A stretch of 39,254 bases of DNA from Polyangia bacterium (GCA_030426145.1 JAUHZF010000035.1:1-39254); one strand, 5' to 3'. Positions 24,372 to 33,020 are shown, counted from the stretch's first letter. Program-made: numbers and translations. The notes: generated from the sequence alone by a model not told the origin.

Positions 24372-24743
24372 TCACCCCGCGGGCGTCGTCCATACGCCCC
24401 AGCGGTGGCCGTCGGGATCGGTGAATTCGAAGCGCCGTCCCCCGGGGAAGTCGAAGGGCGGCACGATCACCTCACCCCCTGCCTCTCGCACCGCGCGCTC
24501 GCTGGCCTCGAGGTCCTGGCTGTAGACGATGGTGAGCACCCCGCCGGGGACCACGCGCTCGACCTGGGTGAGTCCACCGGCCTCGCGCGCTCCTCGCGCG
24601 TGGTCGACGTAGCCGGCGTAGGTCGGCGCGTAGTCGGTGAAGGTCCACCCGAAGGCTGCGCCGTAGAACGCCTTGGCGCGCTCGACGCTGGTGACGGGGA
24701 TCTCGATGTAGTCGATGCCGTGGTGCACGCCTGATTCACTCAT
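24372..24743 (-). CDS. VOC-family protein (glyoxalase/bleomycin-resistance fold)
   Basis: 123 residues from ATG 24743 (MSESGVHHGIDYIEIPV); MTWAMSES four codons upstream is an alternative. The two beta-alpha-beta-beta-beta modules are visible: IDYIEIPVTSVERAKAFYGA, then FGWTFTDYAPTYAGYVD; and VLTIVYSQDLEASERAVREA followed by FDFPGGRRFEFTDPDGHRWG. The C-terminal FEFTDPDGHRWGVW with a metal-ligand-like Glu is the common VOC ending. The AFYGAAFGW segment is typical of the branch annotated as uncharacterised VOC proteins. It may bind a small molecule or detoxify an aldehyde. It is convergent with the dehydrogenase and has no operon partner. Confidence 0.9.
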   Translation of the reverse strand: MSESGVHHGIDYIEIPVTSVERAKAFYGAAFGWTFTDYAPTYAGYVDHARGAREAGGLTQVERVVPGGVLTIVYSQDLEASERAVREAGGEVIVPPFDFPGGRRFEFTDPDGHRWGVWTTPAG

Positions 24744-24886
24744 GGCCCACGTCATGCCACAGCGGTGGTGCCAGCGTCGTGTCAGGAGACAGCGATGCCC
24801 GTCCCGACGTGGGCCCATGATGGTCGCCCCATGCGAGACGACTCAAGTTTTGACGAGACTCGCCGTTGTATGCTTGGGGGCAGCGC

Positions 24887-24907
24887 GTAGACCTTTTTTT
24901 GGTCGAC
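24887..24907. promoter_or_regulatory. Imperfect hairpin with T7 loop before the histidine kinase gene
   Basis: GTAGACC and GGTCGAC flank seven T, giving six of seven pairs, five bases before the ATG at 24912. It covers the expected ribosome-binding region, and no purine-rich ribosome-binding site is visible, so it may restrict initiation or terminate upstream transcription. Confidence 0.35.
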
Positions 24908-24911
24908 TCTC

Positions 24912-26453
24912 ATGACCCGCACACCACTTCGCACCCATTCCACGCTCCAGTTCAAGACGCTTGATGAGGGGCCGGCCCGTTTCGTGGTGTTGTGCGGAAC
25001 CACCGTAGGGCGGTCGTTCGTGCTCGATGGGGACGCCACGATCGGTCGAGGTGAGGATGCGCAGCTCGTCATCGAAGACGGGTCGATCTCTCGAAGCCAC
25101 GCTCGGGTTAGGAGGCTGGCAAACGGCTATTGGCTCGAGGACCTGGGAAGTCGAAACGGAACCATCCACAACGGGGTTCCGCTCGCTCAGCAGGCCGTGC
25201 CTCTGAGTTTTGGCGACCGCGTTCAAGTCGGCCTGAACGTCATTCTGTTGTTTACCCACTACGACGCGGTCGAAGACCAGCTACTCCGGCAGCAGCGCCT
25301 CGAGACGTTGGGTCGGATCGCCGCAGGAGTGGCTCATGATTTCAACAACATGCTTGGTGTTGTGCTCGCCACGCTCGAGTACCTCAGCGACTCACCTGGG
25401 CATCTGCGGCTCGACGATGAAGACGTGCGGGATTGCTTGACGGAAGCTCGAGCGGCCACAGCGCGAGCGGCGGAGCTGACACCTCGCATGTTGGGCCACG
25501 TGCGCGGTCACGACGGACAGCATCGCCCGCTGTGCCTGGGCGAGCTCGCCAATGACGTTCTCGGGGTTGTGCGCCGCACGTTCGATCGCAAGACCAACGT
25601 TGAGGGGAAGGTGGAAGGGAGCCTTCCCATCTGCGGTGACAAGGCCGAGCTGTTTCAGATCGTCATGAACCTCTGTCTCAATGCCAGGGATGCAATGCCG
25701 GACGGCGGCACCTTGGTTCTCGAGGCGCGGGCCGCCACCCCCGAGGACCTGGCCGCAACAAGCCTAACGCCGGCGCCTTTCGCCCTACTCACGGTTCGCG
25801 ACACGGGAACCGGGATGGATGCCGAGACCGCCGCTCGAATCTTCGAGCCCTTCTTCTCCACGAAGAGCAACGGTGCGGGTTTCGGCCTCGGCCTCGCCAC
25901 GGCTCGCCAAATGGTCGCCGTCCACGGGGGCCAAATCTTCGTCGAAAGTGAAATCGGCGTGGGGACCGCATTCCACGTGTTCCTTCCCTTGCGGAGCAAG
26001 TCCGGCGGGGCCATCGAAACCAAGGGGAAGAAGCTCGCGCGGATCCGCGATCGCGGCCGGTTCACGGTGCTGCTCGTGGATGACGACGCAATGTGCCGCA
26101 AGGCGTACTCCCGCGGACTGAGGCGTGCCGGATTCGAGGTTCTCGAGGCGGAGGACGGACCGACGGCGCTCCGTCGCTTCCGAACGGCAAGCTCCACACC
26201 ACACGTGGTGGTTCTCGATATCGACATGCCGGAGCTGAGTGGAGACGAGACCTTCCGTATGCTTCGCCTCCTGGAGCCGGGGGTCGCGGCTGTGGTCCTG
26301 TCGGGTCATGCGGCCGACCCTCGAATCGACGCCGTGTTGCGTGCGGGGGCCATGGTTCATCTGCGCAAGCCCTGCCCCTTCGACACGCTCGTCGAGGCCA
26401 TCGAGGAAGCATGTCTACAGAGCGACGAGTTCGAGATGAGTACGGACTTCTGA
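24912..26453 (+). CDS. Hybrid sensor kinase: FHA domain, histidine kinase, receiver
   Basis: 513 residues. An FHA domain (about 25-110) has GDATIGRGEDAQLVIEDGSI, SRSHARV and LGSRNGT, the phosphothreonine-binding loops. The HisKA dimerisation helix contains the phosphorylated His142 in AAGVAHDFNNMLG. The ATPase domain shows the N box (LCLNARDAM), DTGTGMD, FEPFFSTKSNGAGFGLGLAT and a final GTAFHVFLP. A C-terminal receiver (about 385-505) has LLVDDDAM, phosphoacceptor Asp436 in VVLDIDMPELSG and Lys486 in LRKPC. There is no transmembrane segment, so it is cytoplasmic. The FHA input suggests it is recruited by Ser/Thr kinase substrates, a cross-talk style common in myxobacteria. No separate response regulator is adjacent. 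Confidence 0.92.
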   Translation: MTRTPLRTHSTLQFKTLDEGPARFVVLCGTTVGRSFVLDGDATIGRGEDAQLVIEDGSISRSHARVRRLANGYWLEDLGSRNGTIHNGVPLAQQAVPLSFGDRVQVGLNVILLFTHYDAVEDQLLRQQRLETLGRIAAGVAHDFNNMLGVVLATLEYLSDSPGHLRLDDEDVRDCLTEARAATARAAELTPRMLGHVRGHDGQHRPLCLGELANDVLGVVRRTFDRKTNVEGKVEGSLPICGDKAELFQIVMNLCLNARDAMPDGGTLVLEARAATPEDLAATSLTPAPFALLTVRDTGTGMDAETAARIFEPFFSTKSNGAGFGLGLATARQMVAVHGGQIFVESEIGVGTAFHVFLPLRSKSGGAIETKGKKLARIRDRGRFTVLLVDDDAMCRKAYSRGLRRAGFEVLEAEDGPTALRRFRTASSTPHVVVLDIDMPELSGDETFRMLRLLEPGVAAVVLSGHAADPRIDAVLRAGAMVHLRKPCPFDTLVEAIEEACLQSDEFEMSTDF

Positions 26454-26558
26454 TCAGCTGCTTCGACTTGACCGAAAACGCGTTAGTTGCGACTCACGGG
26501 AATCTGAGAATTGGGGCGTCTCTCCCCTCTAGCCTCCCGATCGGCCACCACTACTGCC
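26454..26558. other. Gap between convergent genes
   Basis: 105 bp between the hybrid kinase and the SWIM gene. GGGG-CGTCTCT-CCCC at about 26514-26528 could form a weak four-pair hairpin ahead of TCTAGCCT. No other structure was seen. Confidence 0.3.
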
Positions 26559-27335
26559 CTACTTCTTCCGCGCCGCGCGGTGGGCCCGGCGTTGCTTGGC
26601 GGCGGCCACGCGGTCTTCGATGGGGATGCCGAAGAGGCTCGAAAGGTCGGCGTTTGCGAGGCGCTTGTGTCGGCCCTCGGGGGTTCTGCTCACCGGGCTC
26701 TTCGCGGCCACCTCTTCCACGAGCGGTTTCGGGTCGACGCCTCGCAGGGCGAAGAGCTGCGCAGGATCCCGATCGAGGCGAGCGCCGATGCCGTACAGAA
26801 CGGCCGCCACGTGCTTGCACATGAACGCCCAATCGGGACACGTGCAGTTGAAGTCGATTTCACGCGGGAAGGGAAAGAGCCCCTCCTTGGGCCGCGTCAC
26901 GACGGTCATCACCTCTGGCGACAGCTCGCCGCGCAAGAGGCTGAGCAGCGAGCCGATCTGCCCCGAGCAGGCGTCGACGATGGCCGTCCATCGCTTTGCC
27001 GGCAGCTTCTCGATGTCGACCGTCACCGTGTACATGTCGCTGCCGAGCACGCGCGCCTCCACGCGGCCAGCCTGCACCTTCAGGTCGACCACGCTGCCGT
27101 TGCGCGCATAGCTCCGTCCTCGTGGGAGGCGCGTCTCGTAGTCGCTGTATTGCTCGAGATTGTTGCACCAGGCCTTGCCCCAGAACGTCTCCGCAATGGC
27201 CCGACCTTCGATGACGACAGGCTGTGGGTTGCGGCCTGCTTTCCGTTCGCGCGCCAAGTAGCGCTCCGCCTTCGCGCGGCGCTGGGCGACGGATTGGTAG
27301 GGACTGTAGCCGCCCCATCCACGACGGCGCGCCAT
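26559..27335 (-). CDS. SWIM zinc-finger protein paired with a SNF2 ATPase
   Basis: 258 residues. The SWIM motif CxCx(n)CxH is CTCPDWAFMCKH at about residues 170-181, preceded by FPREIDFN. The N-terminal part (FWGKAWCNNLEQYSDYETRL, then PRGRSYARNGSVVDLKVQAG) is the conserved module of bacterial SWIM proteins that partner with HepA-type SNF2 helicases. The start ATG shares one base with the stop of the SNF2 gene (TGATG), so the two are co-translated. The basic C-terminal end (KQRRAHRAARKK) suits nucleic-acid binding. The pair probably acts on DNA or on transcription complexes; a link to defence is possible but not shown. Confidence 0.9.
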   Translation of the reverse strand: MARRRGWGGYSPYQSVAQRRAKAERYLARERKAGRNPQPVVIEGRAIAETFWGKAWCNNLEQYSDYETRLPRGRSYARNGSVVDLKVQAGRVEARVLGSDMYTVTVDIEKLPAKRWTAIVDACSGQIGSLLSLLRGELSPEVMTVVTRPKEGLFPFPREIDFNCTCPDWAFMCKHVAAVLYGIGARLDRDPAQLFALRGVDPKPLVEEVAAKSPVSRTPEGRHKRLANADLSSLFGIPIEDRVAAAKQRRAHRAARKK

Positions 27336-30019
27336 CAGTCGCTCACCTTGTCGACGTCGAGGGAGATGAGCTCGAGGAGGGCTTCATCGCTGAGCTCGGT
27401 GAGGTTGACCTCGCCTTCGCCAGCGAGCAGCTCCTTGGCCATCTTGCGCTTGCTGCGGATCATGTCGTCGATGCGCTCTTCGACGGTGCCACGGCACACC
27501 ATCTTGTGCACCATCACGTTTCGCGTCTGACCGATGCGGAACGCGCGGTCGGTGGCTTGGTCCTCGACGGCAGGGTTCCACCACCGGTCGAAATGGATGA
27601 CGAGGGACGCCGCGGTGAGATTGAGTCCCGTGCCCCCGGCTTTGAGGGAGAGCACCATGAAAGGCACGTCGTCGTCCTGCTGGAAACGCTCCACCAGCTT
27701 GCCGCGGCGCTTCACCGGCGTGTTGCCGTGAAGCACCAAGCCGGTACGCCCGAAGATGGTCGCCAGATGGTCGGCGAGAGGCTGGGTCATCTCTCGAAAC
27801 TGGGTGAAGACCAACGCCTTCTCCTGGCGCTCTGCAATGGGCCCGCAGAGCTCCTCGAGACGTAGGAGCTTGCCACTCGACTTGGGGTCGTAGTCGTCCT
27901 CGCCCAGCCATTGCGCGGGGTGGTTGCAGACCTGCTTGAGCGCCATCAACGTCGACAGAACGATGCCGCGACGCGCGATGCCCTCACGCTTCGAGAGCTC
28001 CGCTTCGAGCTGCGCGACCAGGCGCTGATAGAGCGAGGCCTGCTGCGGTGTGAGCAGGCAATGCGCGGTCATCTCCACCTTGTCGGGGAGGTCGGCCACG
28101 ATGCTCCGATCGACCTTGAGTCGCCGCAAAATGTAGGGAGCGACGAGTCGACGCAGGGGAGCGTAGCCCTGCTCTGAGGTGTTCATCTGTTTGCACATGC
28201 GACCGAACGCCGCGCGGCCACCGAGCAGCCCTGGGTTGATGAAGTCGAAGATCGACCACAGGTCGCCCACCCGGTTCTCCACCGGCGTACCCGTGAGCGC
28301 GAGTCGCCACCGGGCACGCAAGGCTTTGGCCGCGCGGCTCTGTTGGGTGCCTGGATTCTTGATGGCCTGTGCCTCATCGAGCACGACCGCTCTCCAATGG
28401 AAGCTCGCCATCGAACGAAGACGTCCCACGGTGCCGTAGGTGGTGAGCACGAGGTCATGCTTTCGCCAATCGTCGGCGCGCAATGCCTGAAGCTCGCCCC
28501 GTGGCATGGCGGAGGTGTGGGCCACGAGCAGCCGAAGATGGGGCGCGAACCGCTCTTGCTCCGCCTGCCAGTTGGCGAGGAGCGACGCTGGCACCACCAA
28601 CAGATCGGTGCCCCCTTCGCGTCGTTGCCGAAGCAGTGAGAGCAGGGCCAGCACCTGGATGGTCTTGCCCAGCCCCATGTCGTCGGCCAAACACCCACCG
28701 AGACCCATGCGGTAGAGGGCCATCAGCCAGGCGACGCCGCGCTGTTGGTAAGCCCGAAGCGTGGCGTCGAGTCCGGCGCCTTTCTCGATGGCCCGGGTCA
28801 CGTCGGGATCTCGAAGGGCATCCAGCTGCTTCGAGAGCCACTTGCCCGCGACCACCTCCGACCAGTCCGGTCGGTCGTCGAGGTCGATGTTTTGCCGCTC
28901 ATCGTCGACCCTGGCCCCGGCGATGAGGCGCATGGCCTCGGCCACGGTGAGCCCCTCCGTCTCCATCGAATGGGCGGCGTGCTCCCATTGGTCGAGGACC
29001 GATGCGAGGCTCTCTTGGTCTACCTCCACCCATTGGCCCCGAAGCCGGATCAACCCGTCGCCAGCCGCCCTGAGCTTCTCAAGGTCACGCGCGCTGAGCT
29101 TCTTTCCGCCCAAGGTGACGGCGATGTCGAAGTCGACAATCGCGCTCGCGCCCAGATCGGAAGGGGGCCGGGTGCCCACCGAGACCTGCACCCGAGGTCG
29201 TGGCTTCTGGGCTGGGTTCCACCATGGGGGCGTGCGCACCACGAGGCCCGCGCGCTCGAGGGCCGGAAGCTCCAGCAAGAAGCGGTGGGCGTCTTGGGCG
29301 GTCCATGCCAGCGGGTGGTAGACGTCGCCGGCTTCGATCAGCTCGCGCATCAGCTCGCTCTCTTCGGCGGCACGCGACAAGGGCTCGAGCAGCGCCACGA
29401 GCTGCGCTTTGCGCCGGGCCCCGGCGTACTCCTCGAGCGCACGTCCGAGCGGGACGTGAACCGGGTCGCCCTTGCGAGCGGAGAGCGCGCGCGTGTAGGT
29501 CGCGATGAAGGCGAAGGGGTGGGTCGCGTCGCCCTTGTTCTCGGCGAGGTGACAGCACACCCGACCCACCACGTGCCACGCGCTGTGCTGTTGGGCGAGA
29601 AAGCCGGCGACCGTCTCATCCGATTCGTGGACCCGCTCGGTCAGCGCGTCGAGCACCGCCTCCGCGAGTCGCTCGAGCCACGGGTCATCGATGCGCTCGC
29701 TCCCGACCATGGGCGGGACCGCGAGGCGGCTGCGCTCGATGTCTTCGTCCTGCAGGGCCACCCTCGGCACCACCACTGGCGCCCGCGGGTCGACTGCGCC
29801 GCATACGGCGGAGACGATGCGCTGCCCGAAGTCCCTGAAGAAGCGCGGAGCCGCCTCGAGGTCGGTGCCCACCGCGGTCATGCCCAGGTGCAGCACTCCA
29901 TGGCCGCTGCCTCGCTCGAAGGCAGCGGCAGCGGCCGGCGGCAGGAGGGACGCATCGTCGACCACCACCGCTCCACTCGCGGCGACGCGCAGCGGGGCGA
30001 GCAGCGAGGGTTGCATCAT
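27335..30019 (-). CDS. SNF2-family DEAD/H-box ATPase (HepA-like)
   Basis: 894 residues from ATG 30019 (MMQPSLLAPLRVAASG); upstream in-frame sequence looks non-coding. The N-terminal 400 residues are of the SNF2-associated type (poorly conserved, with AWTAQDAHRFLLELPALERA and FDIAVTLGGKKLSARDLEKL). The helicase core follows: motif I in ADDMGLGKTIQVLALL, II in VVLDEAQAIKN, III in LALTGTPVENR, then QMNTSEQGYAPLRRLV, IV in KALVFTQFREM, V in LSLKAGGTGLNLTAAS and VI in QATDRAFRIGQTRNV. It uses ATP hydrolysis to translocate on duplex DNA or remodel protein-DNA complexes. It is coupled to the SWIM gene by a TGATG overlap. It is not adjacent to the DISARM genes, so it is unlikely to be DrmD. Confidence 0.92.
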   Translation of the reverse strand: MMQPSLLAPLRVAASGAVVVDDASLLPPAAAAAFERGSGHGVLHLGMTAVGTDLEAAPRFFRDFGQRIVSAVCGAVDPRAPVVVPRVALQDEDIERSRLAVPPMVGSERIDDPWLERLAEAVLDALTERVHESDETVAGFLAQQHSAWHVVGRVCCHLAENKGDATHPFAFIATYTRALSARKGDPVHVPLGRALEEYAGARRKAQLVALLEPLSRAAEESELMRELIEAGDVYHPLAWTAQDAHRFLLELPALERAGLVVRTPPWWNPAQKPRPRVQVSVGTRPPSDLGASAIVDFDIAVTLGGKKLSARDLEKLRAAGDGLIRLRGQWVEVDQESLASVLDQWEHAAHSMETEGLTVAEAMRLIAGARVDDERQNIDLDDRPDWSEVVAGKWLSKQLDALRDPDVTRAIEKGAGLDATLRAYQQRGVAWLMALYRMGLGGCLADDMGLGKTIQVLALLSLLRQRREGGTDLLVVPASLLANWQAEQERFAPHLRLLVAHTSAMPRGELQALRADDWRKHDLVLTTYGTVGRLRSMASFHWRAVVLDEAQAIKNPGTQQSRAAKALRARWRLALTGTPVENRVGDLWSIFDFINPGLLGGRAAFGRMCKQMNTSEQGYAPLRRLVAPYILRRLKVDRSIVADLPDKVEMTAHCLLTPQQASLYQRLVAQLEAELSKREGIARRGIVLSTLMALKQVCNHPAQWLGEDDYDPKSSGKLLRLEELCGPIAERQEKALVFTQFREMTQPLADHLATIFGRTGLVLHGNTPVKRRGKLVERFQQDDDVPFMVLSLKAGGTGLNLTAASLVIHFDRWWNPAVEDQATDRAFRIGQTRNVMVHKMVCRGTVEERIDDMIRSKRKMAKELLAGEGEVNLTELSDEALLELISLDVDKVSD

Positions 30020-30129
30020 GTCGGCTGCGTGGCCCGACGGTTCGTTCCCGTCAAGGCCGGCACCCACGGGCGAAGCATCACCGTCAGCTGCGGGGTATCT
30101 CTCCCCTCGAGCCTTCAGGTGGGCCAACG

Positions 30130-30900
30130 CTACTTCTTGGTCGCCGGCGCGTATCGTTTGGAGGTCGCCACCGGACCTTCGCCGTCGACGAGGGTCGCCT
30201 GACTGTCTTCCTCCAGCCGGGCGGCCAAGGTGCGCGCGAAGCTCTTCATGAGGTCGGCGTCGATGCCCTGGGTGTTGAGGCCTTCGAGACCCTCGACCTT
30301 GCTCATGGCCACCGACTTCACCACGTCGCTGTTGCTCGCCTTCACGCTGAAGCGGCACAGGCCCTTCTTCTGAGCGACGTCGACCACGCTGACCCAACCT
30401 CCGAGGCTTCCCGGGGAGAAGGTCTTTTCGTCGACGCGCTTGCCGGCTTGGTGCTCGGTGATCTGCACAAAGGCGATGTGGGTGGTCTCCGCAAGGCTGC
30501 GCGCGGCCTCCACGTCGCGGAGCATGCGCGGGTACTCCGCGAGCAAAGCGGGCGACATCGTCTGCTCGAAGTAGCGGTGCTTCATCTGCTTGTGGCCAGT
30601 GCCGCCCATCACCTCTTGCGCGCCATAGGTGGGCAGCAGGAGCACCTGGGCCTTCTCGAGCGACGGGCACTTTGCCGGCCACTTCTCCTCGCGTGCCTTC
30701 CGCATCAGCCCGTAGCCCGTGCGCACCGTCTCCACGAGCTTCGTCTTCTGAGCCGCGAGCTCTTTCGCTTTGGGGTCTACCTTGGGCGCCGGCTTCGGGG
30801 CCGGGGTCGACGCGGCGGGCGCGGGTTCGGATTTGGCGCCCCCGTCGTCGCAGGCCACAAGCAGACAAGAGGACAGGACCAAGCCACCTACGAACTTCAT
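30130..30900 (-). CDS. Lipoprotein of unknown function
   Basis: 256 residues from ATG 30900. Signal peptide MKFVGGLVLSSCLLVAC with the lipobox cysteine at residue 17, then an acidic/Ala-Pro linker (EPAPAASTPAPKPAPKVDPK). A helical segment follows (AKELAAQKTKLVETVRTGYG). The rest is a compact domain with CPSLEKAQVLLLPTYGAQEV, then LRDVEAARSLAETTHIAFVQ and LGGWVSVVDVAQKKGLCRF, with two cysteines likely paired. No family was recognised. It is probably exported and anchored to a membrane. It is divergent from the next lipoprotein gene and separated by 110 bp from the SNF2 gene. Confidence 0.72.
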   Translation of the reverse strand: MKFVGGLVLSSCLLVACDDGGAKSEPAPAASTPAPKPAPKVDPKAKELAAQKTKLVETVRTGYGLMRKAREEKWPAKCPSLEKAQVLLLPTYGAQEVMGGTGHKQMKHRYFEQTMSPALLAEYPRMLRDVEAARSLAETTHIAFVQITEHQAGKRVDEKTFSPGSLGGWVSVVDVAQKKGLCRFSVKASNSDVVKSVAMSKVEGLEGLNTQGIDADLMKSFARTLAARLEEDSQATLVDGEGPVATSKRYAPATKK

Positions 30901-31057
30901 GGCTCTTGCCCTAGCGAAGCCACCGTACGGCAGCACGCCCTTTCCCCGCCCACGCGTGGAACGTCTCACGGAACGCTCCGCGTTAGACAACGCGCTCGCC
31001 GGCGCCTGGTTTTCTGAGCAGATCGACGCGGCACGAAAGCTGCTTGATACTTCCGTC

Positions 31058-31534
31058 ATGCAGAAGCGCACGCTTGGTTTCATCACGGCCCTGCTCCTTG
31101 CAGGCACCGGCTGTGGGTCGACGGTCGAGTTCGATGAACCACAGGTCGAGAGCGTCGGAACCAGGCTTCTCGCCAACGACCCTGGGAACTGCAGCACCCA
31201 GTACCGCCTCGACGGAGGGCCTCTCTTTGGCGAGCCGCTGCGGGTGAATACGCTCCGCGTCGTGGCGGACGAGGGCGTGGCCAAGGTCGAGGTCTGGCTC
31301 GAAGAGGACTACGACCCCGACGAGGGGTTTGGTTGTCCCGAGCGCGCCGCCGACGACATCGTCCTCTACGACGGCCCGCCGATGACCGACGTGGTCGAGT
31401 TCGGCCCCCGCGGCCCCCTTCTCGACGTCGGCACGGCGGTGGTCCTCAACGTCGACCGCGCGCCATGCGACAACGCCGGGTGTGAGCTGCGTGAGCTCGA
31501 GGTGGACGTCGAGCTCGAGCTGTTACCTCGATGA
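31058..31534 (+). CDS. Small Cys-containing lipoprotein of unknown function
   Basis: 158 residues from ATG 31058. Signal peptide MQKRTLGFITALLLAGTGC ends in the lipobox cysteine. The mature protein is beta-rich and acidic (VESVGTRLLANDPGNC, VVADEGVAKVEVWLEEDYD, VLYDGPPMTDVVEFGPRG, LREL EVDVELELL with the gap added for clarity). Cys residues (GNC, GFGC, APCDNAGC) suggest two disulfides. No family was recognised. It is convergent with the next gene, with only one base between the stops. Confidence 0.7.
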   Translation: MQKRTLGFITALLLAGTGCGSTVEFDEPQVESVGTRLLANDPGNCSTQYRLDGGPLFGEPLRVNTLRVVADEGVAKVEVWLEEDYDPDEGFGCPERAADDIVLYDGPPMTDVVEFGPRGPLLDVGTAVVLNVDRAPCDNAGCELRELEVDVELELLPR

Positions 31535-31535
31535 C

Positions 31536-32363
31536 TCAGTAGATGAACGCGTCGTCGCCGCTCGTGAGGGTGACGATGACGATGCTGTCGGCTTTGGTAT
31601 TGGCGTCGATCATCTGCCACGCCGTCGCGAGCGACATCACGTACTGCGGCTCGTAGGCCAGCACGTGCAGGATCTGCTTCTGCCACTGGTCCGAGGTGGA
31701 GACGTTCGCGGTGCTGAGCTGGATGTCGCTGAGCTTGCCTTCGAGCAGGGCCTGCGCTTCGGCGACCGTGTAGGGGTCGGTCGGGGGGAAGTGGTAGGCC
31801 CGGGTCACGCTGACGCCGATGGTGGCGCCGTCGATCTCCACCAGGAGATCGGTCTTCTTGCCCATGGGATCGGCGTAGGCGATCTCGGCTTCGGTCTTGA
31901 GGAGCGTGGCCAGCTCGCACCGGCGCAGCACGTCGAACGAGAACACCTCGCTCCACAACGAGCTGCCGCCGAGGTTGCCGTCGTCGTGCACCTTCTTCGT
32001 ATCGGGCGGGAGGTCATTCGGATCGGGCGTCATCATCGCCATCATCCCGAAGTCGATCTCGTTCTGAACGATGAAGGCGGCACTGCCCGTCATCAGCTCG
32101 GCGGGATCGAGCTCCCCACACATACCCGACAGCATGCCGATGCCCTGCGGGATGCCACCGCCGGCACCTCCAACGCCGCCGCCCCCGACGCCACCGCCAC
32201 CCACGCTGGCGCTCGAAGACGAGGCCCCGCCTGCAGACGACGAGGACGTCGTCGACGACGTGGTGGGGTCGATGCAGTTCGCGCCCTCGCACGGCTCATC
32301 ATCGCCGCAGCCCGCGGACAAGACCCCGACGAAGAGGACGGCGCTCAGGAACAGTCGCTTCAT
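31536..32363 (-). CDS. Lipoprotein with Ser/Gly-rich linker, unknown function
   Basis: 275 residues. Signal peptide MKRLFLSAVLFVGVLSAGC with the lipobox cysteine at residue 19, then a CEGANC segment and a long Ser/Thr and Gly-rich linker (TTSSTTSSSSAGGASSSSAS, then GGGGVGGGG) typical of Polyangia lipoproteins. The globular part (about residues 80-275) has AAFIVQNEIDFGMMAMM, SLWSEVFSFDVLRRCELATL and SLATAWQMIDANTKADSIVI, ending in DDAFIY. The pattern suggests a mixed alpha-beta domain of unknown family. It is probably surface-exposed. Confidence 0.72.
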   Translation of the reverse strand: MKRLFLSAVLFVGVLSAGCGDDEPCEGANCIDPTTSSTTSSSSAGGASSSSASVGGGGVGGGGVGGAGGGIPQGIGMLSGMCGELDPAELMTGSAAFIVQNEIDFGMMAMMTPDPNDLPPDTKKVHDDGNLGGSSLWSEVFSFDVLRRCELATLLKTEAEIAYADPMGKKTDLLVEIDGATIGVSVTRAYHFPPTDPYTVAEAQALLEGKLSDIQLSTANVSTSDQWQKQILHVLAYEPQYVMSLATAWQMIDANTKADSIVIVTLTSGDDAFIY

Positions 32364-32374
32364 CGAGGGCGAGT

Positions 32375-32899
32375 CTAGCGCACTCGACTCGAGGGCCCGT
32401 CCGATTCGAGGTCGTCGGCATCCTCAGCGGGAGGAGCCGCCGAATCCGAGGTCGCGGTGGTGCTTGGTGCCGGTTCGGCGCTGGGCCGGGCCGCCACCGC
32501 GCTCGCCGAAGGCGCCGACGATGGTGTCGCGGGGGGGTCGGGTTGCGCGGACGGATCGGGCGCAGGAAGAGGCGCCACGCCAGGCATCATCATCTTTGGC
32601 TCACTACAGGCCGCGAGGGCGAGGCTCGTCGCGATGGCCGCCCCTTGCCAGACCCGGAGGCGGTGCCGCTTCTCGGGTACGAACTCGACGCGGTCGTCGC
32701 GGGTCGCATAGGTCACACAGACCTTCGTCCCGTTGCGACACAAGAACCGACGCGCATCGAGCTCCGTCATCGACGACAGGTCGTGCACGTGTCGGCCACA
32801 TCCGCTGCAGTGACGAACGCCGGCGACGGTCTCTCCCGACGATCTCACCTCGGTCATCGATTCCCAGGTGCGTCTTGCGGGGCAGGGCTGAGGCTTCAC
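32375..32899 (-). CDS. Zinc-ribbon-like membrane protein of the myxobacterial CxxC/MT..DAR type
   Basis: 174 residues. The N-terminal domain (about 1-60) has CPARRTWESMTEV, HCSGCGRHVHDLSSMTELDA and RRFLC, a pattern (C...W..M, R.C..C...V.DLS.MT..EA..FL) that recurs in many short myxobacterial proteins and probably binds a metal through its cysteines. A single membrane segment follows (VWQGAAIATSLALAAC, about 83-98). The rest is a long Pro/Ala/Ser-rich tail (PAPDPSAQPDPPATPSS), likely extended in the periplasm. The function is unknown. The start is kept at 32899 because the WESM region belongs to the conserved module. Confidence 0.72.
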   Translation of the reverse strand: MKPQPCPARRTWESMTEVRSSGETVAGVRHCSGCGRHVHDLSSMTELDARRFLCRNGTKVCVTYATRDDRVEFVPEKRHRLRVWQGAAIATSLALAACSEPKMMMPGVAPLPAPDPSAQPDPPATPSSAPSASAVAARPSAEPAPSTTATSDSAAPPAEDADDLESDGPSSRVR

Positions 32900-32974
32900 C
32901 CGCCCAGGCTACCAAATCCCCAGCGGATAGGTGCAGCGCGAAGCTCCCTCATCCACACGTCCGAGACTTTCTCT

Positions 32975-32987
32975 GTCCCCCGGGACA
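32975..32987. promoter_or_regulatory. Palindromic GTCCCCCGGGACA motif, copy 2
   Basis: Identical to 16936-16948 and preceded by T here (TGTCCC...GGGACA gives a six-pair inverted repeat). It ends 33 bp before the LysM gene start at 33021, a position suited to an operator. The same element upstream of two unrelated exported-protein genes hints at common control. Confidence 0.35.
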
Positions 32988-33020
32988 TTCAAAAGCCGAC
33001 CGCGTTGTTATTCGTTTCCC

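Noticed and set aside
24850..24874. Sigma-70 promoter TTGACG ... TATGCT before the hybrid kinase
   Set aside because: The spacer is only 13 bp, too short for a standard promoter.
27335..30019. SNF2 protein as DrmD of the DISARM system
   Set aside because: It lies about 19 kb or more away, on the other strand, and is coupled to a SWIM gene, which is a separate known pairing.
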